Shown piece after piece: positions 47,024-55,577 of a DNA stretch of 64,000 nt. The notes under the pieces are model-generated. The model did not search any database. It was not told the origin of the DNA and saw only the letters and a program-made list of their open reading frames with translations. The translations under genes were made by a program, and so were the position numbers. The first letter of the stretch is position 1, and each line of letters opens with the position of its first letter. Where the stretch lies: contig NZ_CP087138.1 in NCBI RefSeq assembly GCF_021650705.1, forward strand, positions 1,798,001 through 1,862,000. The letters are read 5' to 3'. Source of the DNA: Pseudomonas sp. KNUC1026 (GTDB lineage Bacteria > Pseudomonadota > Gammaproteobacteria > Pseudomonadales > Pseudomonadaceae).

Positions 47024-48364
47024 TCAGGCGCTGCGCACCAGCGGCTCGATGGCCAGCGCTGCGCGCAGCAGGTGGGTGTCTTCACCGCTGGGGGCAGCCA
47101 GCAACAGGCTGGTAGGCAAGCCCTGATTGTCCGTTCCGCTGGGCAGCGCCACGCCGGGCATGTCGAGCAGGCTGCCGGGCATGGTCAGGCGCAGGGTGGC
47201 GAGATTGGTGCGTGCGAACAGCGCGTCGTCTTCGAGCAGTGGCTCCAGCAGCGGCGCTACGTGCCCGACGGTCGGGGTGACGAGCAGCGCGCCGTTGAGC
47301 TCATCACGCAGTTGTTCGCGCAGTTGTTCGGCGGCCTGGCTCAGCATCAGCTGGGTACTGGCCGGCAGCTGGCGCGCGGTTTCCAGGCGCTTGCGCACGC
47401 GCGGGTCGAGGCGCTCGGCATCCAGGCTGTCGAGCAGCGGCTGGTGCAGGGCGAAGGCTTCGGCGCTGCCGAGCCACCCGTGTTTTTCGATCAGGTCCAG
47501 GCAGGCTTGCAGGGCCGCCACAGGGCGCTGCTCGATCAGCACACCGGCGGCGCGCAGGCGCTCCAGTGCGGCCATCAGGTTGTCGCGCACGGCGGGCTCC
47601 ACGCGGGTGTCGAGCAACACGGCGGTGTCTACCCGCAGGCGCAGCCCGGATAGCGGCAGGGGCAGGCTTGCGCGAGTGCCGGTGAGCAATTGGTCGAGCG
47701 CCACCACGTCGCGCACGCTGTGGGCCAGCGGGCCGAGGGTGTCGAGCGAGCGCGCCAGCGGGAAGACCCCGTCCATGGCATAGCGCTGGCGGCTGGCGCG
47801 GTAGCCGACCAGGCCGTTGAAGGCCGCCGGTACGCGGATCGAGCCTGCCGTGTCGGTGCCCATCGCGAGCGGCACGATGCCTGCGGCCACGGCAATGGCA
47901 GAGCCGCTCGATGAGCCGCCCGGCACTCGCAGTGGCTGGCCGCCCGAGGGCAGGGTGGGGGTGCCGAAATGCGGGTTCAGGCCCAGCCCGGAATAGGCCA
48001 GTTCGCTCAAGTTGGTCTTGCCCAGGTTCACCAGCCCTGCGCGGCTGAGGATATTGACCAGCGCAGCGTCATGCTGAGCCGGCGCACACTCACGGCGCAC
48101 CTCGGCGCCTGCTGTGGTGGGTGTGCCGACCATGTCGAACAGGTCTTTCCAGGCGATGGGCACGCCATCGAGTGGGGACAATGGCTGCCCGGCAGCCCAT
48201 CGCTCGCTGGCAGCGCGTGCTTCTCGGCGCGCACGCTCGGCGGTCGTGCTGATGAACACTGCCGAAGCACCGAGCGCCCGGGTAAGCGCCTTTTCAAGGG
48301 TGCTTGCGGGATCTGCCTGAGCTTCGGCAAATGCTTGAGCCAGCGACAGAGCATCGGACAACAT
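47024..48364 (-). CDS. Amidase-signature family amidohydrolase
   Basis: A 446-residue amidase. Seen: catalytic Lys in GVPIAWKDLFDM, signature GGSSSGSAIAVAAG and GTDTAGSIRVPAAF with the nucleophile Ser. Full-length for the family (unlike iacH). It is first in the leftward cluster, so it probably hydrolyses a linear amide, perhaps the ring-opened product of the PuuE-like enzyme. ATG 48364 follows TGAGGTCGTC. A 10-bp inverted repeat sits directly over its leader. Confidence 0.88.
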   Translation of the reverse strand: MLSDALSLAQAFAEAQADPASTLEKALTRALGASAVFISTTAERARREARAASERWAAGQPLSPLDGVPIAWKDLFDMVGTPTTAGAEVRRECAPAQHDAALVNILSRAGLVNLGKTNLSELAYSGLGLNPHFGTPTLPSGGQPLRVPGGSSSGSAIAVAAGIVPLAMGTDTAGSIRVPAAFNGLVGYRASRQRYAMDGVFPLARSLDTLGPLAHSVRDVVALDQLLTGTRASLPLPLSGLRLRVDTAVLLDTRVEPAVRDNLMAALERLRAAGVLIEQRPVAALQACLDLIEKHGWLGSAEAFALHQPLLDSLDAERLDPRVRKRLETARQLPASTQLMLSQAAEQLREQLRDELNGALLVTPTVGHVAPLLEPLLEDDALFARTNLATLRLTMPGSLLDMPGVALPSGTDNQGLPTSLLLAAPSGEDTHLLRAALAIEPLVRSA

Positions 48365-48372
48365 GACGACCT

Positions 48373-48407
48373 CATAAACGTATAGATAAATAAAATGTAC
48401 GTTTATG
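48373..48407. promoter_or_regulatory. Inverted-repeat operator in the amidase-regulator gap
   Basis: CATAAACGTA (48373-48382) and TACGTTTATG (48398-48407) form a perfect 10-bp dyad with a 15-bp spacer, 9 bp from the amidase start. It is a good candidate operator for the divergently read GntR-type regulator. The wide spacing suits a protein with two DNA-binding units. The surrounding 260 bp (48408-48667) is AT-rich, holds no gene and should carry the promoters. Confidence 0.6.
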
Positions 48408-48667
48408 AATGAGCAGGGTTCGTGCCAAATATTCAGCATGGATCGAATTTCGGATCTGGTATGCCTATGACCCTCTCAAAAGGGCCCTGAAACGAAAATG
48501 ACTGTAAACACTATAAAAATGGATATTAGAATAAATGATCCATTAATGAGCATTCCGGTAACACTTGCACCAAAGGGCAGCTACGCCACTGTTACCTTGC
48601 TCCCAGCGCCTGCGAGTACTGGCCAGCTATGAGACAATCGCCGGCCTCTGCGCCCTGGACCTCGCCC

Positions 48668-49672
48668 ATGCCCGCTGCCACCGTTCCGGAAGACCGCTCA
48701 GCCTCGCGCTACGAAATGATCCGCAACACCCTGCGCGACGCCATCGTCGCCGGCCATGCAGCGCCTGGCCTGGTGCTGGTGGAAGCGCCGCTGGCGCAGT
48801 TGTTCGGCACCAGCCGTGTGCCGGTTCGCCAGGCCCTGCAACTGCTGCATGAGGAAGGGCTGATCCGCCGCTTCGACGGCCGTGGCTACGTGATCGATGC
48901 GGCCGGTGAGCACAGCCCACCGCAGCGCCTGCCACTCACCCGCCAACTGCTGGGGCTGGAGCCGCGCCAGGAGCTGATCGACACCCGCGCACTCGGCGAG
49001 CGCATCCACGATGAGCTGGCAAGCTGCGTCACGGCGTTCATGGTGTTCGGGCATTACCGGCTGGATGAACAGCGGGCCGCCGAAGCGCTGAACGTCAGCC
49101 GCAATGTGGTGCGCGAAGCCCTGATGCGCCTTCGCGACCGCGGCCTTGTAGAAAAAGAGCCCTACGCCCAGTGGCTGGCCGGGCCTTTGACCGCCCAGGC
49201 AGTGACCGAAGACTACGAACTGCGTGCGCTGCTCGAACCTGACGCACTGCGCCAGAGCGCCGGCCTGCTGAGCCGCGAGGTGCTGCAGGCGATGCTCGAG
49301 CGGGTGGTGACTGCCCAGGCGGCGGGCAGCGCAGTGAGCCGCGCCGCGATCGAGCACGTGGAGCACGACCTGCACGTCACCTGCCTTGCCGGGCTGCGCA
49401 ACGGGCGCATGGCAGCCGTGATCCGCCAGAGCCAGATCCCGATGAACATCGGCCGAGTGCTGCACCAGGCGCTGGGCGCCAGTAACGACGAAGCGATGCT
49501 GGTGGAGCACCGGCTGGTGCTGGAGTCGCTGCTGTACGGCACGGTGGAATCGGCAGCCCTCAGCCTGCGCGAGCATCTGCTGCGGGCACGCGAGCGTACG
49601 TTGCAGCGGCTGAAGGTGATGTCGGTGCTGCCGGAGCCGGCGTTGCCGGGGTATCTGGAGCGGTTGGCCTGA
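48668..49672 (+). CDS. GntR-type regulator with two winged helices and an FCD-like effector domain
   Basis: About 334 residues. The first GntR winged helix is at about 10-75 (YEMIRNTLRDAIVAGHAAPG, SRVPVRQALQLLHEEGLIRR). A second is at about 110-175 (ELASCVTAFMVFGHYRLDEQ, NVSRNVVREALMRLRDRGLV). A C-terminal helical FCD-like domain follows (ALLEPDALRQSAGLLSREVL onwards). Two HTH units in one GntR protein are unusual. It is divergent from the amidase cluster and probably represses it. Starts at 48629 or 48668 are both possible; neither has a strong ribosome site. Confidence 0.83.
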   Translation: MPAATVPEDRSASRYEMIRNTLRDAIVAGHAAPGLVLVEAPLAQLFGTSRVPVRQALQLLHEEGLIRRFDGRGYVIDAAGEHSPPQRLPLTRQLLGLEPRQELIDTRALGERIHDELASCVTAFMVFGHYRLDEQRAAEALNVSRNVVREALMRLRDRGLVEKEPYAQWLAGPLTAQAVTEDYELRALLEPDALRQSAGLLSREVLQAMLERVVTAQAAGSAVSRAAIEHVEHDLHVTCLAGLRNGRMAAVIRQSQIPMNIGRVLHQALGASNDEAMLVEHRLVLESLLYGTVESAALSLREHLLRARERTLQRLKVMSVLPEPALPGYLERLA

Positions 49673-49693
49673 GCTCAATGCCTGTCGCCCGTC

Positions 49694-49763
49694 GCCCGGC
49701 AAGCCGGCCTCCCACTTCAAAGTGATCTGCAGGGTTTAGAAAGTGGGAGGCCAGCTTGCTGGG
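49694..49763. repeat. REP-element inverted pair (REPIN-like), second copy
   Basis: GCCCGGCAAGCCGGCCTCCC from 49694 and its mirror GGGAGGCCAGCTTGCTGGG ending at 49763 enclose about 28 bp. The arms equal those at 15391-15492, with two changes in the right arm. The pair lies between the convergent GntR and methyltransferase genes and could also act as a terminator or mRNA stabiliser. Confidence 0.75.
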
Positions 49764-49794
49764 CGACGGGCGAAGGGCGACGAGCCAGCCAACA

Positions 49795-50307
49795 TCACCC
49801 CCCCGCACCATCGAGCCTGAACTCCCCCGCACCCCACTCATGCCCCAGCAACCAGCGCTTGGCCTCCAGCCCACCGGCAAAGCCGGTCAGCGTGCCATTG
49901 CTGCCCACCACACGGTGGCACGGCGCGATGATCGACAGCGGGTTGCGCCCGTTCGCGGCGCCCACCGCGCGAACGGCCTTGGGCGCGCCGATCTGCTCGG
50001 CAATCTGCTGATAACTGCGCGTCTGCCCGAAGGGGATGGTCAGCAGCGCCTCCCACACCTGCCGCTGGAACGGCGTGCCGTTGAACGCCAGCGGCAGGTC
50101 GAAGCGCTGGCGCTGATGGTTGAAATATTCCTCAAGCTGAACGCAGGCCTGGCGCAGCACCGGGTGTGCGCTGTCCTGCTCCATCGGCCCCAGGCGCACC
50201 CGGCCCTCACGCTCCTGCTCCCAAAGTACCGCGCACAGCCCTTCGGGCTGGGCGACCAGGGTCAGGATACCGACCGGCGAGGGCATGAGCAGGCAGGGCA
50301 GCGGCAT
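49795..50307 (-). CDS. ogt: Methylated-DNA--[protein]-cysteine S-methyltransferase
   Basis: A 170-residue suicide repair protein that takes alkyl groups from O6-alkylguanine. Seen: FQRQVWEALLTIPFGQTRSY (HTH region), AVGAANGRNPLSIIAPCHRV with the active Cys in PCHRV, and the closing GFAGGLEAKRWLL. ATG 50307 (MPLPCLLMPSP) gives the usual length. No SOS or Ada box is evident nearby. It is encoded 53 bp after the cytochrome gene and may be read through from it. Confidence 0.92.
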   Translation of the reverse strand: MPLPCLLMPSPVGILTLVAQPEGLCAVLWEQEREGRVRLGPMEQDSAHPVLRQACVQLEEYFNHQRQRFDLPLAFNGTPFQRQVWEALLTIPFGQTRSYQQIAEQIGAPKAVRAVGAANGRNPLSIIAPCHRVVGSNGTLTGFAGGLEAKRWLLGHEWGAGEFRLDGAGG

Positions 50308-50360
50308 GGGAACTCCGATAGGCAAGGGCAAAGCGACACACAGTAGCAGCTCGAGCCTCT

Positions 50361-51200
50361 TCAGTGTGGCCGCCTGCGGCGCAACGCCCAGCCCATCCAG
50401 AGGGCCGCTGCGCCCATCACACCCATTACCGCCAGCCACCCAGTCGTCGCCGCCTGATGAGTGGCGCTGCGCTGCCGAGCCACCTCGGCTGCCGTCACCG
50501 GCGGTGCGCCCAGTGCGGTCACCAGCCGGCTGACCTGCTCATCGCTCAGCTCATCGGCAAAGCCCGGCATGCTCGGGCCTTCGGCCTGGCCGGTGCCGTC
50601 GAGGATGATCCTGACCAGGTTGCCGCTTGCAACGCGTTGCGCCAGCACCGTCCCGGCCAGCGTCGGCATCGCGCCGCGGCCGCGGGCTTCGGGCTGGTGG
50701 CAACTGGCGCACCAGGCGTCGAACAGCTGCGCACCGCTCCAGTGGGCGCTGTCGGCTTCACGCGCCTCACCGCGGGTCGGCAGCAAGGCCGGGGTGGTCA
50801 GCGCCACGGGCGCCGTAGCCGGGCCGGGCACCTGCTCGAGATAAAAGGCGATGGCGTTGAGGTCAGCGTCGCTGAGGTGGCTCAGGCTCTGTTCGATCAC
50901 CCGCGCCATGGGCCCGGCGGCGTTCGGCTGGCCGGCCGCGCGCCCGCTGCGCAGGTACTGGCTCAATTCATCGAGCTGCCAGTGCGCCAGCGCGTTGCCG
51001 GTGAGCGCTGGCGCTTGCCAGCCCTCGGCCTGGCCGCCCTGCAACCAGGCGTCGGCGCGTTCGGCCTGCAGGGCATTGCGTGGCGTATGGCAGGCACCGC
51101 AGTGGCCCAGGCCGCGCACCAGGTATTCGCCGCGCTCAAGCGGCGTCTCGGCCCAGGCCTGGCCGGCCAGCAGCACCAGAAGGTAGACGGCAGCGCGCAT
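50361..51200 (-). CDS. Di-haem cytochrome c subunit of a membrane-bound dehydrogenase
   Basis: A 279-residue protein with signal peptide (MRAAVYLLVLLAGQAWA), two covalent haem sites (CGACH near residue 34 and CASCH near 163) and a C-terminal membrane anchor (WLAVMGVMGAAALWMGWALR, then Arg-rich tail). It passes electrons from the flavoprotein to the quinone pool or a terminal oxidase. Cytochrome subunits of gluconate- and sorbitol-type dehydrogenases usually have three haems; only two CxxCH motifs are seen here. It starts 1 bp after the flavoprotein stop. Confidence 0.87.
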   Translation of the reverse strand: MRAAVYLLVLLAGQAWAETPLERGEYLVRGLGHCGACHTPRNALQAERADAWLQGGQAEGWQAPALTGNALAHWQLDELSQYLRSGRAAGQPNAAGPMARVIEQSLSHLSDADLNAIAFYLEQVPGPATAPVALTTPALLPTRGEAREADSAHWSGAQLFDAWCASCHQPEARGRGAMPTLAGTVLAQRVASGNLVRIILDGTGQAEGPSMPGFADELSDEQVSRLVTALGAPPVTAAEVARQRSATHQAATTGWLAVMGVMGAAALWMGWALRRRRPH

Positions 51201-51201
51201 G

Positions 51202-52785
51202 TCAGGCGGGCCGCTGGGCAGGCAGGGGGCGGATGTGGTCGGCCGTGCGCAAGGCCAGCGCCACCGCCGTGAGGGTCGCGTTCATGGTGCCGGAGGTGGG
51301 CATCACGCCGGTGCCGCAGAAGAACAGGTTGCGGTGATCGTGCGCGCGGCCCCAGGCATCGCACACCGAGGTCGCGGGATCCTCACCCATGGCCAGGGTC
51401 CCGGTGATGTGGTGGTTGGCGGAGAACTTGCCTTCGGCGCTGTACTTGAGCTGCTGGCCACCCAGGCGCGCAGCGATGCGAGCGAAATCCTCCCGCGAGG
51501 CCTGTGCGCCCAGGCGTACGTAGTCGCTGACCTGGTAATGCACCTGCGGCGTAGGCAAGCCCAGGGCGTCGGTGCGGCTGGACAACACGATGCGGTTGGC
51601 CCGGTCCGGCAGCACCTCCAGCACATTGCGCATGGACAGCTCATGGGCAGCGCGCTGGCGCAGTTGCTCGGCGAAGCCGGCACCGAACACGCCTTTTTGC
51701 AGCAGGTCGGCGGTCACGCTGTCGACCCGCGAGATATCGCTGAAGTCCAGCCGATACGCCGAGCGCTCACCGCGCCAGGGGCCGTCGCGGAAGGTGTTGA
51801 TCGCGCTCGGGCTCTGCGGCCCGCGGCCTGGCCAGAGGGCTTCATCGGCCTGGAAGGTCAGCGAGGTGCTCAGATGGTCCATCAGCTGTTGGCCCACGCG
51901 CCCGGAGCGGTTGGCCAGCTCCGACATCAACAGCAGCTTGGGGCTTTCCACGCCGTTGGCGGCAAGGATGAAAGTGTTGGCGCGCGCCTGATGCGCGCTG
52001 CCGTCGGGCGCCATGAAATGCGCCACGCTCACCTCGCCGGCGGCATTGGTTTCAAGCTTGTGCACCACTGCGTGGGTTTGCAGGCGCACGCCGGCAGCGA
52101 CGGCCGCGCGCACCGCCAGCCCGCCGTGGTACTGCGCATCCACCGGGCAGATGGGTTGGCAGCTGTTGTTGCCGCAGCAGGCCGGGCGGCCGTCATAGGG
52201 GCGGCTGTTGCGTGCGGCGGTGTTGGGCATCACCTGATAATCCGGCGCCAGCCGCTCGCGGATGCGCCGCATCGCCCAGGGCTCGGCCACCGCCTGCATG
52301 GGGAACGGCTGCTGGCGCGGCGAGCCGGTGCCTTCGCTGCCGGCGACACCCATCATCGTCTCGGCTTCCTGATACCAAGGGTCAAGGTCCTCGTAGCTCA
52401 GCGGCCAGTCCACGGCGATGCCGTAGAGGCTGTTCAGGCGCAGGTCGCTTGGGATCATTCGCCAGGCTTGCGCCGCCCAGTGCCAGCTGGTGCCGCCGAC
52501 GCCGCGCAGGTACTGCACCGGCCAGGGGTCCGGCCCGGCCTGCACCAGGTAACCGTTGTCCTTGGGCTGGAAGACCGGGTGCGGCGCCCACGGGTGCAGC
52601 GGGTAGGGCGCCAGCCAGTCACTCTTGCGCGGCGAGTCCCGAAAGGCCGCGACCACCTTGGCACGCTCGATCGGGCCGCCGGCTTCGAGCATCAGCACGT
52701 CAGCACCGGCCAGCGCCAGCCTGCGCGCGGCCAGGGCGCCGCAGATGCCGGAGCCGATCACTACGATGTCGGCATCAAGCTTCAA
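51202..52785 (-). CDS. GMC-family FAD dehydrogenase large subunit (gluconate/sugar-alcohol dehydrogenase type)
   Basis: About 527 residues. FAD motif IVVIGSGICGALAARRLALAG, then YLRGVGGTSWHWAAQAW, a Cys-rich segment (RPACCGNNSCQPICPVDAQY) that may hold an iron-sulphur cluster as in FAD-glucose dehydrogenases, and the C-terminal GMC element GTLAMG to GTGVMPTSGTMN with the active His in NHHITG. A TTG at 52785 behind TGGAGCGCGCCGA overlaps the small subunit by 11 bp; ATG 52815 is an alternative. It oxidises a sugar acid, polyol or alcohol in the periplasm after Tat co-export with the small subunit; exact substrate unknown. Confidence 0.88.
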   Translation of the reverse strand: MKLDADIVVIGSGICGALAARRLALAGADVLMLEAGGPIERAKVVAAFRDSPRKSDWLAPYPLHPWAPHPVFQPKDNGYLVQAGPDPWPVQYLRGVGGTSWHWAAQAWRMIPSDLRLNSLYGIAVDWPLSYEDLDPWYQEAETMMGVAGSEGTGSPRQQPFPMQAVAEPWAMRRIRERLAPDYQVMPNTAARNSRPYDGRPACCGNNSCQPICPVDAQYHGGLAVRAAVAAGVRLQTHAVVHKLETNAAGEVSVAHFMAPDGSAHQARANTFILAANGVESPKLLLMSELANRSGRVGQQLMDHLSTSLTFQADEALWPGRGPQSPSAINTFRDGPWRGERSAYRLDFSDISRVDSVTADLLQKGVFGAGFAEQLRQRAAHELSMRNVLEVLPDRANRIVLSSRTDALGLPTPQVHYQVSDYVRLGAQASREDFARIAARLGGQQLKYSAEGKFSANHHITGTLAMGEDPATSVCDAWGRAHDHRNLFFCGTGVMPTSGTMNATLTAVALALRTADHIRPLPAQRPA

Positions 52786-53257
52786 TCGGCGCGCTCCAGC
52801 TGCCGTAAGCGCCATAGGCGTAACTGGGCGGCACCAGCACGTCCGCCACCACCTGCGCGTTGAGCGCTTGCTCGTAAGCCAGGCACCGCGCCTGCGCGCC
52901 CTGGCCGACCACACCCTGCCACCAGGCCTGGGCGATTTGCCGGGGCAGGGCGGCGAGGGGCGAGTTTTCGTCAGTGAGTTGCTGCTGCACCGTGGCAGGG
53001 TCGAGGTGGCGGTTCTGCACCTCCAGCCACAGCGCCTGGCAGCGCAGCGGGAAGTCTCCGGACTGCTCGCTGAGCGCTTCGAACAACGGGCGGCCCTGGG
53101 CGGGGTCGAGCCAGTTGCGGCCGGTGAGCCATGCGCTCAGGGTCATGAACGTCGCCAATGCCTGGGACTCGGCCGGGGTGGCCAGCGCAGCCGGCAATTG
53201 GCCCGCCGCGTAGGCGAGCAGCAGGCCCTTGAGCAGGGTGCGGCGCGGGGTAGGCAT
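52775..53257 (-). CDS. Small (gamma) subunit of the FAD dehydrogenase, Tat-exported
   Basis: A 160-residue protein. The N-terminus PTPRRTLLKGLLLAYAAG has a twin-arginine leader, followed by AALATPAESQALATFMTLSAWLTG, the hallmark of sugar-dehydrogenase small subunits. It carries the large subunit across the membrane as a hitch-hiker, as in gluconate and fructose dehydrogenases. First gene of the three-gene leftward operon (small, large, cytochrome). The start at 53257 fits the leader. Confidence 0.87.
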   Translation of the reverse strand: MPTPRRTLLKGLLLAYAAGQLPAALATPAESQALATFMTLSAWLTGRNWLDPAQGRPLFEALSEQSGDFPLRCQALWLEVQNRHLDPATVQQQLTDENSPLAALPRQIAQAWWQGVVGQGAQARCLAYEQALNAQVVADVLVPPSYAYGAYGSWSAPIEA

Positions 53258-53513
53258 GCTCGCTTTCCAGGTGCGTGAAGGTTAACGGGGTATGGATTCG
53301 GTGGCGGCGGAATCGTTCCCGGCGGCGAGTGACGGCGTTTCGGACATTTGTGAGGTTTTTAATTGTTCACAACGCCGAAGTTGTAAATAACGCCTGCAAT
53401 TAAGATTCCCACCCATATCGGCTTTGCGGTGCTCGCGCCAAGATTGCGCCCACTTGAACGCGCAGCACCCTCAACTTTCCAGACCAGCCCGAATACTGCG
53501 GCAGGGAGAAGTC
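53258..53513. other. Divergent gap between the dehydrogenase operon and tssB
   Basis: 256 bp without a credible gene. Around 53348-53372 an inverted repeat TTGTGA ... TCACAA (13-base spacer) sits in an AT-rich stretch that is a likely promoter zone for the T6SS genes. The spacing is wrong for a Crp/Vfr site, and no clear -24/-12 sigma-54 element was found. Confidence 0.4.
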
Positions 53514-54011
53514 ATGTCTTCAAGAAGTTTCCAGCATGAAGTGCCGAAGGCCCGGGTCAATATCAAACTCGATGTTCACACCGGTGGTGCGCAGAAAAAA
53601 GTCGAGCTGCCGCTGAAACTGTTGATGCTCGCCGACTACAGCAACGGCCGTGAACAACGCCCCTTGGCCGAACGGGCCAAGGTTTCGATCAACCGCAACA
53701 ACTTCGACAGCGTGCTGGCCGATTACGCCCCGCGTGCCCGGTTCGAAGTGGCCAATGCGTTGGCCGAAGGGCAAGGCGAATGGGCCCTGGACCTGGCGTT
53801 CAATTGCCTGAAGGACTTCGAACCCGAGCAGGTTGCCCGCCAGGTGCCGCAACTGCGTGCGTTGCTCGCCATGCGCAATCTGTTGCGCGACCTCAAATCC
53901 AACTTGCTCGACAACGCCACCTTCCGCGCAGAACTCGAACGCATCCTGCTCGACCCCCAGTTGAGCCAAGGGCTGCGGGACGAATTGGCCTGCCTTGAAC
54001 ACCGCGCCTGA
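53514..54011 (+). CDS. tssB: T6SS contractile sheath small subunit TssB (VipA)
   Basis: A 165-residue protein. Seen: SFQHEVPKARVNIKLDVHTG, the conserved KKVELPLKLLMLADYSNG and DNFDSV-type INRNNFDSVLADYAPRA region. Together with TssC it builds the contractile sheath in the cytoplasm. The start at 53514 follows GGGAGAAGTC. It heads the rightward T6SS run and is intact. Confidence 0.95.
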   Translation: MSSRSFQHEVPKARVNIKLDVHTGGAQKKVELPLKLLMLADYSNGREQRPLAERAKVSINRNNFDSVLADYAPRARFEVANALAEGQGEWALDLAFNCLKDFEPEQVARQVPQLRALLAMRNLLRDLKSNLLDNATFRAELERILLDPQLSQGLRDELACLEHRA

Positions 54012-54034
54012 ACCGCCAACCAGAAGGCCCTGAC

Positions 54035-55562
54035 ATGAGCACCGAGAACCCGCCTGCCGCAGCCCCTGCAGACCTCACCGAAACGGGCGTCTACACCCGC
54101 CTGTTCGACAAGATCAGCCTCAGCCCCGTGTTGAGCATTCACCCGCTGGACACGTTCCAGAGCACCGAGGCACTGGCCGACACCTCCACCGAGGATCGTG
54201 TTACCGCCGCCATCAGCGTCTTCATAGAGCGAGTAGCGCAGAGCGCCCAGCCCGTGGAGCGGCTGGACCGCCAATTGCTCGACGGGCACATCGCCGCGCT
54301 GGATGAGCAGATCAGCCGGCAATTGGACCTGATCATGCACCACCCGGCTTTCCAGCAAGTAGAGGCGACCTGGCGGGGTTTGAAGTCGCTGGTCGACCAG
54401 ATCGACTTTCGCCACAACGTGCGGGTGGAATTGCTCGACGCCAGCAAGCAGGCCTTGATCGACGATTTCGACGAGGCGCCAGAGATCGCCCAGAGTGGCT
54501 TGTACCTGCATACCTATGGACAGGAGTACGACACCCCGGGTGGCGAGCCCATCGCCGCAGCGATTTCCGACTACACCTTCGACCGCAGCCCGCGCGATGT
54601 TGCCTTGCTGCGCAATGTCTCTCGCGTCGCCGCCGCTGCGCACATGCCGTTCATCGGTGCAGTGGGGCCAGCCTTCTTCGGCAAGCAGAGCATGGAAGAA
54701 GTGGCCGCGATCAAGGACATCGGCAACTATTTCGACCGGGCCGAATACATCAAGTGGAAGGCATTTCGTGACAGTGAAGATGCCCGTTATATCGGTTTGA
54801 CCTTGCCGCGTGTGCTGGGGCGTTTGCCGTATGGCCCGGACACCGTACCGGTACGCAGTTTCAACTATGTAGAGCAGGTCAAAGGGCCGGACCATCAGAA
54901 GTACTTGTGGGTCAATGCCTCGATGGCGTTCGCCGCCAACATGGTCAGAAGTTTCATCTACAACGGCTGGTGCGTGCAAAGAAGAGGGCCGCAGGCCGGG
55001 GGTGCTGTTACCGATTTGCCGATTCACCTGTATGACCTGGGCACGGGTTATCAGGCGAAGATTCCATCGGAGGTGATGATTCCGGAAACACGCGAGTTCG
55101 AGTTCGCGCAGTTGGGCCTGATACCGCTCTCTTACGTACAAGAACCGCGATTACGCCTGCTTCTTCTCCGCCAACTCCGCGCACAAGCCCGCGCTGTACG
55201 ACACCCCCGAAGCCACCGCCAACAGCCGTATCAATGCGCGGCTGCCCTATGTATTCCTGTTGTCGCGCATTGCCCATTACCTGAAGTTGATCCAGCGCGA
55301 AAACATCGGCACCACCAAGGACCGGCGCGTGCTGGAAATGGAGCTCAACCGTTGGGTGAGCGGGCTGGTAACGGAGATGAACGACCCCAGCGACAGCTTG
55401 CAGGCCACGCACCCGCTGCGCCAGGCCAAGGTCACGGTGGAAGACATCGACGACAACCCCGGTTTCTTCCGCGTGCACCTGTTCGCGGTGCCGCATTTTC
55501 AGGTCGAGGGCATGGACGTGAACCTGTCCCTGGTTTCGCAAATGCCTCGCGCCAAAGCCTGA
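54035..55562 (+). CDS. tssC: T6SS sheath large subunit TssC (VipB), frameshifted
   Basis: About 508 residues when repaired. Seen: AALDEQISRQLDLIMHHPAF, EATWRGLKSLVDQIDF, GTGYQAKIPSEV and the C-terminal ARLPYVFLLSRIAHYLK and NPGFFRVHLFAVPHFQ. One extra G at 55136 breaks the frame inside SYYKNRDYACFF, an invariant part of TssC; removing it joins both halves. Left as is, the frame would run on to 56167 as nonsense. The sheath would not form without the C-terminal half, so an error in the sequence is more likely than a natural mutant. Follows tssB by 23 bp. Confidence 0.93.
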
Positions 55563-55577
55563 TCCGGAGCCTTGACG

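Noticed and set aside
53348..53372. Crp/Vfr site upstream of tssB
   Set aside because: The TGTGA and TCACA halves are separated by 13 bases instead of 6.
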